DNA of 64,000 bases, taken from Rhabdophis nuchalis (taxonomy: Eukaryota > Chordata > Lepidosauria > Squamata > Natricidae). The notes under the pieces are model-generated. The model was given only the letters and a program-made list of their open reading frames with translations. It did no database searches and was not told the origin of the DNA. The stretch lies in contig CM077643.1 in the NCBI GenBank assembly GCA_039707465.1, positions 47,083,605-47,147,604 on the forward strand, in the 5' to 3' direction. Below, one piece after another: positions 56,770-64,000 of this stretch (position 1 is the first letter of the stretch; each line of letters opens with the position of its first letter). The translations under genes were made by a program, and so were the position numbers.

Positions 56770-56862
56770 GTTTTTGAGCTGATCAATAAATAAATCAAGG
56801 AGACTAGGATAGATCTATTTCGAGCTATTTGGCTCTCATCAGCTAGCCATAACCTTACTGGG
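56770..56862 (-). mobile_element. Hammerhead-bearing module, 5' truncated in the B box
   Basis: The minus-strand copy of 35838-35925: CCCAGTAAGGTTATGGCTAG through to TTTATTGATCAGCTC. The tRNA-like head stops inside the B box at an AT repeat. Confidence 0.7.
56797..56856 (-). ncRNA. Hammerhead ribozyme, core complete, second copy
   Basis: On the minus strand: helix I GGCTAG/CTAGTC, core CTGATGA, helix II GAGC/GCTC around loop CAAATA, GAAA, helix III closing GATC, and cleavage after AUC. The outer helix is AAGG/CCTT, against AGGG/CCCT in the first copy, so pairing is kept though bases differ. No core base is lost. Confidence 0.85.
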
Positions 56863-56877
56863 ATATATATATATATA

Positions 56878-56920
<43 letters not shown>
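56862..56920. repeat. (AT)n-(CA)n microsatellite
   Basis: An AT array running into a CA array next to the hammerhead module. Confidence 0.94.
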
Positions 56921-56922
<2 letters not shown>

Positions 56923-57260
56923 CACGTCCTCAAAAATAATCCCGGACCAAGCATAATTTCTAATGTTGGATTTTCCCCCTTGTGGAGTACTGTGAAGACG
57001 TTATCATGGTAACTCCATTACACTGTACAGTAGAAGCCACTTTATGACAATACAGTAGAAGCCATTTTAAGGCACAACAGCCTGTATGTTAAGAAACCCC
57101 CCCCCCCAAGGTGTGTTAGGGTTATCTAACTCCTACAGTATTTGTTTCCAGAGAGTAACTCATCTGTGTACCAAGTTTGGTTAAAATTGCTTGAGGTGTT
57201 CCAGAGTTATGCTGGAACACACACACACACACACACAGCCATTTTTATGTATAGATATAG
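56921..57260. repeat. Interspersed repeat end with CA array, class unresolved
   Basis: CTGTGTACCAAGTTTGGTTA and CCAGAGTTATGCTGGAACAC, then CA repeats and CATTTTTATGTATAGATAT. I recognise this as a dispersed repeat but not its class. The ending resembles that of 46203-46870. Confidence 0.4.
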
Positions 57261-58155
57261 AATAGATAGCTAGATTTTGTTTATACAACTTTGCGCCTTT
57301 TAGCTGAATATGAATCAAAAGTTGATAAATGCCTTCGAGATGTTGAAACTGCAAGCCGAGCCTTCCCCTAAATATAATTCCTTTCAAAATGACCAATGAG
57401 TTCTTTATCCATGTTTAATTTACATGAACTATAGGCTCCCTGGTTCCTGGACCAGATGCTGCCATACTACTGAATAATGTCAAGCTCCTTCCAAACCTAC
57501 AGGGATCAGAAAAGGCAGAAAATAACTCAGCCCTATCAGGCTGGATCCTGGATGATTTCTGTCTCTAATGCCAAAACTCAAGATAGACTTGATTGCAACC
57601 CTAAGCAGGAGCTAAACATAGTTGCTGTCCTAATCTCTAGGGATCAGTTCATCTGATCTCCCTGCTTAATTGAATGAATGGGAAATTAGATAAAACTTTG
57701 CAGAGAAAATCTTTTAGCAAACTCAGTAGAAAAAAATATTCGGCGAGACTCTTTGCACGTTCGCAGCTGCTCCTTTGTTTTTGCAGAAGTGTGGGGTTTT
57801 ATTTAATGTAAGTCCTGCACACAATCCATCCCTATTAATTCTATTGTACATATTAAATGTCCTCCTTGCAGAAGGGAGACCAAAAACAAATAGCATATGC
57901 TTTAAGTGTATGATGGCAAGACAGTGCCAATATTTCTTCTCCTTGAAAAGCTCTCTGTGATTTAAGGATGTAAAACTCCTCCAAAAATTGTGTTTGTTGG
58001 TGGGATATGATTTAGGGGGTTGAACTGGCAAGTGCTCAGGGAATTTTTAAAGGGATTAGAATATTTAGAAGAGGAAAGTGAATCAAATCTTACAATCTAG
58101 GCCTTCGGGAGAAAGAACCTGGTAAGACAGGATACAATCTATGAGTACTGTATAG
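57261..58155. other. No recognised feature
   Basis: Unclassified. Confidence 0.4.
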
Positions 58156-58290
58156 CAGGGGTCTCCAACCTTTGCAACTTTAAGTCTGAAGGACTTCAGC
58201 TCCCAGACTTCTCCAGCCAGCAAAGCTGGCTGGAGAAGTCTGGGAGCTGAAGTCCTTCAGACTTAAATTTGCAAAGGTTGGAGACCCCTG
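58156..58290. mobile_element. Palindromic hAT MITE, 135 bp
   Basis: Near-perfect hairpin of the 16127 family. Perfect 8-bp duplication CTGTATAG (58148-58155, 58291-58298). Confidence 0.94.
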
Positions 58291-58339
58291 CTGTATAGGG
58301 TTAATTCCACCCCATAGAACTCATGCACTGCTATTAGAT

Positions 58340-58575
58340 GTCAGTTGAAAGACTGCATTATCCACTGCATTTATACATTGCTTCACAGTGCATTACAGCC
58401 CTCTCTAAGCGGTTTACAGACTCTACATATTGCCCCCAACAATCTGGGCCCCTCATTTTACTGCTTTGAAAGATGAAAAGCTGAGTCAACTTTGAGCTGA
58501 TGAGAATCGAACTGCTGGCAGTCAGCAGAGTTAGCAATACTGCATTCTAACCGATGTGTCACCATGGCTCTTACT
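58340..58575 (-). mobile_element. tRNA-derived SINE with CTATTGCTAT-type tail
   Basis: Antisense: AGCCCTCTCTAAGCGGTTTA, CCCCCAACAATCTGGGCCCC, GAGAATCGAACTGC (B-box side) and CACCATGGCTCTTA. Tail truncated. Confidence 0.8.
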
Positions 58576-58913
58576 GGCCCAGGGAAATTGCTATGAAGAA
58601 ACATGGGCTTCAAACATCTTTGTCGTGGTAAGCGTATCCTAGTTGTTGTTGTAAGTGGACTGTATTCCTTTATAAGTCTCGAAGCAAGTAGAAAAGCAGA
58701 AAGCAAACTCTTATTTTCCTTCTTTCAGACTTCAGCCCAAACTCTGGAGAATCCAAAGGGGCAGGTCACTGGGGAATAACACTAGAGTGAGAGGGTTTGT
58801 CTTTGTAGGACCAAGCCTTCATATCTCCATTTGGACACATTGTCTTTTTATCTTTCAGGGTTTTTAAAAGAGAAATTAACTTAGTTTGGATCCATGGAAG
58901 TCATACTGTAGAA
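58576..58913. other. No recognised feature
   Basis: Unclassified. Confidence 0.4.
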
Positions 58914-59695
58914 CAGGGGTCCCCAACCCCTGGGCCGCGGACCGGTGCCGGTCCGTGGCTTGATAGTAACTGGGCCGCGGGGCCAGAGAGGAGGAGGAGG
59001 GAGGAGGGGGCAGCCCCCTGGGCAGAGCGCGCGCACCAGATGCATTAGAGGCCCTAGAGCAGTGGTTGGCTCTTTGGCCCCTCGGGTGCGGCTTTTCCTC
59101 TCTCCCTCCCTCCCTCCCCCCCAAGGCAGTGGAGGGCCTAGCATGTCGGCTGGGGGGGGGGGGCTGCGGCTGCCTCCTCCTGGAGTGAGCGAGAAGGTGG
59201 GGGGAGCACCCAGGGCTGCGGCTGCCTGGGCGCCGCCGGGGCCATCTGGGCGGTGGGAGCCCGCCTCCCTCCCAGCCCTGTGTGGCAGGGCTGGGAGGTG
59301 GGCATGCGGCGCCCGGACGGCCTCGGCAGCGCTTGGGTAGCCGCAGCCTCAGGTGCTCCCTCTGCCCGCTCGCTGCGGGAGGAGGAGGCAGCCGTGGCCT
59401 CTCCGGACGGCGTGCCAGGCTTTCCGCTGCTTCCGGGGGTGGGGGGGAGGAAGGGAGGGAGATACTGACATGCAGAGAGAGACAGAGGGGGAGGGAGGAA
59501 GAGACAAACAGAGAGAGACACAGAGAGAGAGGGAGAGAGAGGGACAGACACACACACACACACAGAGAATGACAGATGGGTGGAGGGAGGAGAGAGACAG
59601 ATAAAGAGAGAGAGATAGACAGAGAGAGAGACTAAAAGAAAAAGAGAGAAAGAGAAAGAAAAATAGAAAGAAAAAGAAAGTGGGAGAGAGAGATA

Positions 59696-59759
<64 letters not shown>

Positions 59760-60132
59760 ACTTATGACCACAATTGAGCCCAAAATTTTGGTTGCTAAGC
59801 AGGACCATCGTTAAGTGAGTTTCACCACATTTTCCAAGTTGGCCACACCCACCTGGTCACATGAACACGGAGCCACTCCCACAAAACAGGCCATACCTTT
59901 TGGCTCTCAAAAGAAATTTCAATCGTGATACTGTTGATATTGGCTCTCTTGATTAATGAGTTTGCCCACCACTGCCCTAGAGGGCCAAGTGAACCAACTC
60001 CCCCCCCCCCCCACGTGCGCATGCGCCGCCTGTTCCTCCTCCCCCTCCTGCTCCTCCTCTACGCCAGCCGGTCCACAGAATTTACTTTAAAATGAAACCG
60101 GTCCCTGGTGCAAAAAAGGTTGGGGACCCCTG
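58914..60132 (+). mobile_element. GC-rich hAT (55554 family) holding a nested hAT
   Basis: Starts CAGGGGTCCCCAACCCCTGG and ends AAAAGGTTGGGGACCCCTG. Perfect 8-bp duplication CTGTAGAA (58906-58913, 60133-60140). Interrupted at 59060-59974. Frames across the GC-rich part are shadows. Confidence 0.94.
59060..59974 (-). mobile_element. hAT nested in the 58914 hAT, with GA/GAAA arrays
   Basis: Starts CAGTGGTTGGCTCTTTGG and ends ATGAGTTTGCCCACCACTG. Perfect 8-bp duplication CCCTAGAG (59052-59059, 59975-59982). A purine-rich GA block runs from about 59460, then (GAAA)n at 59697-59760. The segment 59761-59915 is the inverse of the 17877 hAT interior. Confidence 0.92.
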
Positions 60133-60353
60133 CTGTAGAATACACTTCACCTTCTCCAGCCAACTGAGAAGTAGAAATCCTTAAGTAATCTACAAACTTT
60201 CTAAATTCTTCAAGCTCACCATTAAAAGTTTCAAAATAGGAGGAAAAACAGCTTTCAGTATTTCAAATTAAAGGCTTGTTCTGGAAGAAATTGAAGTATT
60301 ATTTCTTTGCTGGGACTGAAAATGTTTTTAATGTAATGGTAGTATATAAACAA

Positions 60354-60590
60354 AAGAGCCATGGTGGTGCAATGGTTAGAGTGCAGTACTACAGGCTACT
60401 TCTGCTGATCACCGGCTGCCAGCAGTTTGGCAGATCGAATCTCACCAGGCTCAAGGTTGACTCAGCCTTCCTTCTGAGATGGGTAAAATGAGGACCCAGA
60501 TTGTTGGGGACAATGTGCTGACTCTGTAAACCGCTTAGAATGTAAAGCACTGTGAAGTGGTATATAAGTCTAAGTGCTATTGCTATCACA
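60354..60590 (+). mobile_element. tRNA-derived SINE with CTATTGCTAT tail
   Basis: Full-length-looking: head GAGCCATGGTGGTGCAATGG (A-box region), B-box-like CAGATCGAATCTC, middle CAGATTGTTGGGGACAATGT, L2-like tail GTAAACCGCTTAGAATG to AAGTGCTATTGCTATC. Confidence 0.86.
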
Positions 60591-61009
60591 ATTCTCAATA
60601 CTATTGATGTCACATTTTTATTCTCTCAATGTTGCTCAGGAAAGTGGCATTCTGATCCTTATCAATTACCTTTGCTGATTTTGCCAATCATGGATCCACA
60701 GCATATGTGATCATCCAGAATGATACTTAGCCCAATATAATACACAAAATCAAAGAGTTGTAAAGTGCCACTGAGCTCTTCTTCTCTAAGCCTCTGCTTA
60801 GTGCAGGAATTGAAATTAAGGTGTCCCTGACAATTGGCTTCCTAACCTCTCCTGGAATATATTCTATGAAAGAGAGGTTATCATTTCTCAGGGAAGTTGT
60901 TTCCACATTAGAAATGCTCTTCTTATTTGGAAATTCTTCCTAAAATTCACCTGAAAATTCTCCTGCCTCCTTGTAAAAATAATCATTCCTAATGTTAAAT
61001 GTCTGTGGA
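60591..61009. other. No recognised feature
   Basis: Unclassified. Confidence 0.4.
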
Positions 61010-61225
61010 GATTCTCGGCCATCCAGATCATTGGTGTCTCAAAGATGCTTTTTCAAAAGGCAACTGGACTGGTTTTTCCTTGAGGTGGAGAGAGAAGAAA
61101 ACATTTAGTTTCTCATGCAAGAAGCTTTGTCAGTTGTGATGGTGAGGGGGAATGGAAGGATAGATTCTTCTTCCTCAAGGAAAAAAACCAATCAGTTGCC
61201 TTTTGAGAAAGCACCTTTTGAGACA
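61010..61225. mobile_element. PLE-like family B fold-back fragment
   Basis: Left arm GGAGATTCTCGGCCATCCAG, GATGCTTTTTCAAAAGGCAA. Right arm CAGTTGCCTTTTGAGAAAG, CACCTTTTGAGACATTCC. Same inverted-arm design as 5446. Confidence 0.45.
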
Positions 61226-61367
61226 TTCCTAATATTATATCCTATGATGTTCCCAAACAAATCTCAACCTTCTTTTTGGCACCATTCAAGTTCTTGAATG
61301 TTATCACAAGCTTCCTCAGTAGTACTGGACACAACAGTCAACTGGGGTCTGAGCAGAATGGAGTAGA

Positions 61368-61887
61368 CAGATTATATGCGAGACCGCCTCCTGCCCCATA
61401 CATCCCTCAGACCGATACGCTCCCACAGAGAGGGCCATCCCTCAGACCGATACGCTCCCACAGAGAGGGCCATCCCTCAGACCGATACGCTCCCACAGAG
61501 AGGGCCTCCTCAGGGTGCCGTCAGCTGGACAATGCCGACTGGCGACACCCAGGGGAAGGGCCTTCTCTGTGGCGGGACCAGCCCTTTGGAGCGACCTACC
61601 CCCTGAACTCCGCACCATCTACGACCTCCGCCTCTTCCGCAAGTGTCTGAAGACACACCTATTCCATCTAGCCGGCCTAGCGTAACCCCCATTATTGACT
61701 CCTAGATAGTTTTAAATTTGGGTTTTTTTTTAATTCGGTTTTTACCGCAGGGTCTATTAGAATAAGTTTTTTAAAATTTTATATGTTTTATATGTGTTTT
61801 AACATCCCTGTGCGCCGCCCTGGGTCCGTTTGGAGAAGGGTGGGGTATAAATTTAATAAAATAAAAAAAATAAAAAAATAAATTTCT
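61368..61887 (+). mobile_element. L2 LINE 3' end with a 35-bp triplication
   Basis: ORF2 C-terminal remnant (RPIRSHREG, LFHLAGLA-like) with the unit starting CATCCCTCAGACCGATACGC present three times (61401, 61436, 61471). The UTR has GCGCCGCCCTGGGTCCG and an A-rich tail. Confidence 0.92.
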
Positions 61888-63333
61888 TATTATATCTCTA
61901 CAGAGACAATCTCAAAAGGCCTCTCCTGTTTCAGCAACCACCACATTACAATGCTAGCTCATACCTACCTCTGGCAACAAGATATGCCTTTGAAAGACAT
62001 AAATCAAGACTTACTTTTTCCTATTTTAATAATCATAATTTGTCCTGAATCTAGTATCCAGGCTAATTATATTGCAGATATGATTACTGGTTATTGGATG
62101 GATCAATGAATAAATCACACACATATGAAATGATCTCACAGGCTCTCAATAACTTTCTTAAAATTTTTGATCAGTAGGATTGGGGTATAGTCTAAAAAAA
62201 TAAGGAACGGAGCCAGCACAAACTCTAAAACTGATTTCATTTAAATTAATTAAATTAATTAATATATAATGCAGTGAAAATAGTTACTCTTTGGTTATGC
62301 TTTGTATTTAATGATATATTTCATTTATCTTAAAACAACTCTGTCAAAAGACTGTCAAATCTTAATCTTAATGTTTTAATATTTCTGCTTTTGTACTACT
62401 GTAAACCATGCAGAGCCACTCTGCACAATGAAGTAGACAACTTATAAATGTAGTCAATAAAATTAATAAATAAATGACAAAGGATGGGTTTGGCCAACCT
62501 GAAGCCTTCAGGGTTATACTGAAGAATGTTGAGACTTTAGGTGATCCTGAAGTCTCCAGAATTTACCTATCTAAAAGAAAATATTGGGGGGTTGATACAT
62601 CTTTCTTAAATGATGTTCTTGATTGAGCATAGCTGGCTGGAGAATTCTGGGAGTTGAAGTCCACAAGTCTTAAAGTTGCCAAGTTTGAAGACCTCTGGCC
62701 TAATATGATTCTGGCAGTGAAGAGGTAGGCTGCAAAATCTTGTCTTCTTCAATGAATGCTTCATAGAGTGCAGGAAGGAATACCAGTATCTCACCCAGAT
62801 ATAAGGTTACAAGTCTTTTTCAGTGCTGAGTAAAGGTTGTATCCCCTTCAGGGATGATCCTTTCAGCATTGTTTAAATTGTTCTCTCTTACCTTTTCGAT
62901 TGCAATCTATGATAGTCTCTTCCCTTGAACTCAGAATGCATGTACAAAATGCATATTTCTGTACATTATTCCTTGCATCTCTTGTTACCAAACCTACTTC
63001 TAGGCTGTTAGTATTTGCTTTTTGTAACATGGATATTTTTTAATGTATCCATTTTAATTGAATTCAGAATCATCGATTGAGATAGGCAGCTATAGAAATG
63101 GGATAAATGAATGAACAAACCAAACAATAACATACAAAAGAAAACAAGAAAGGAACAAGATGGAACAAGAAAATAACTAGTAAATACAGATTTTTCTTTA
63201 AAAAATTACTCCAAAGTATAGCGAGAAAGCACATTTTTCCCATTTCTTCCATTTGGGTTCCCAGTCACTAAACACAGTTTAAATCTCTATGCATTACATT
63301 GAACATTTAATGTTTCTTGTTTGTCTTTTATTT
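61888..63333. other. Mostly unclassified; MITE relic
   Basis: 62630-62695 reads GCTGGCTGGAGAATTCTGGG and TTAAAGTTGCCAAGTTTGAA, a relic of the hairpin MITE family. The rest is AT-rich with no gene recognised. Confidence 0.4.
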
Positions 63334-63637
63334 CAGGGGTCCCCAACCTTTTTTGCACCAGGGACTGGTTTCATTTTAAAGAAAATTCTGCGGAATGGCT
63401 GGCGTAGAGGAGGAACGGGGGGAGGGGGAACAGGCAGCGCATGCGCACACGAGGGGGGGGAGTCGGCTCATTCGGCCCTCTAGGGCCTCCAACGGCGCGA
63501 ACGGTCACACCTGCGCTCTCCCGCATCCGGCACTCACTCTGCCCAGGGGGCTGCCCCTCCTCCCTCCTTCCCCTCTCCGGCCCTGTAGCCCGGTTCCAAT
63601 CAAGCCACGGACCGGCACCGGGGGTTGGGGACCCCTG
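63334..63637 (-). mobile_element. GC-rich hAT (55554 family), reverse orientation
   Basis: Starts CAGGGGTCCCCAACCTTTTT and ends CGGGGGTTGGGGACCCCTG. Flanks TTTTATTT/TTCTATTT (7 of 8). Confidence 0.9.
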
Positions 63638-64000
63638 TTCTATTTAACTCCTGGAAATCACATTAAAATCCATAGATATTTAGACATCCAATGTTATTCT
63701 GACATCTGAGGATAAACTCTTAAGGGGCTGAAGGAAAATAATATCCCCTCCCATCCCCATGTTAGAAATACTATGAATATGCTGGAATTCTCACTGAAAT
63801 TTCTTGAGATTCCTGGTGATTTAACCTGGGATTTTAAAGATTTGGATGATTTGGAAAGGGGTTTTGGGGCATTGATGATATCTGCTTCCAGAAAGAATTT
63901 GATGATTCCCACCTAAGTTTATCTGAGGAAGGTAAAATTCAAGTAAGGGATGAGCTAGTTTGTAGTTCAGTCTCCTAGCAACTGTGCTCTATCTGCTGAT
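63638..64000. other. No recognised feature
   Basis: Unclassified to the window edge. Confidence 0.4.

Noticed and set aside
58876..59783. Several overlapping frames of 130-227 codons on both strands
   Set aside because: They cross GC-rich hAT ends and GA/GAAA arrays, are low-complexity, and run through two transposon boundaries.

Overview
This window looks like non-coding nuclear DNA from a squamate reptile, most likely a snake. I infer this from the repeat mix: CR1 LINEs with (ATTGT)n tails, L2 LINEs, tRNA-derived SINEs of Sauria SINE type with a BovB-like tail, Penelope-like elements (PLEs), an R4/Dong-type LINE in AAT repeats, many small hAT transposons with 8-bp target duplications, and abundant long microsatellites. 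I found no convincing host protein-coding exon. Every long open frame belongs to a retroelement or to a low-complexity tract.

Layout. 1-5.7 kb: AC repeat, nested hAT pair, L2 3' end, two R4/Dong-like LINE ends embedded in AAT/AAG arrays, and a PLE-like terminal fragment. 5.7-8.5 kb: one long antisense L2 whose EN-RT frame is open except for three nonsense codons. 8.5-14.6 kb: Sauria-type SINE with an 11-bp duplication, a 186-bp CT tract, CR1 and other LINE pieces, an LTR copy, and a three-layer nest (hAT in hAT in CR1). 16-27.6 kb: SINEs, hAT hairpins, CR1 interrupted by L2, an L1 3' end, and two copies of a long-TIR DNA element each split by CR1. 29.5-33.9 kb: CR1 pieces, a hairpin MITE and a possible LTR. 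34-36 kb: a rearranged PLE cluster with GIY-YIG coding sequence, next to a tRNA-like Pol III promoter module fused to a hammerhead ribozyme. 36.8-44.4 kb: CR1, hAT elements, a 68-bp minisatellite and a solo LTR. 46-50 kb: ACCT array repeat, L2, SINE and a TIR element. 50-64 kb: SINEs, CR1, hAT elements including a nested pair, a second complete hammerhead on the minus strand, and a terminal L2.

The most notable signal is the pair of core-complete hammerhead ribozymes (35843-35901 plus; 56797-56856 minus). They agree in all conserved core bases, differ in loop II, and keep an outer helix through paired changes. The plus copy lies directly downstream of intact A and B boxes, so it looks like a Pol III-driven, self-cleaving SINE-like retroposon lying beside PLE 3' ends. 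I cannot test novelty without database searches.
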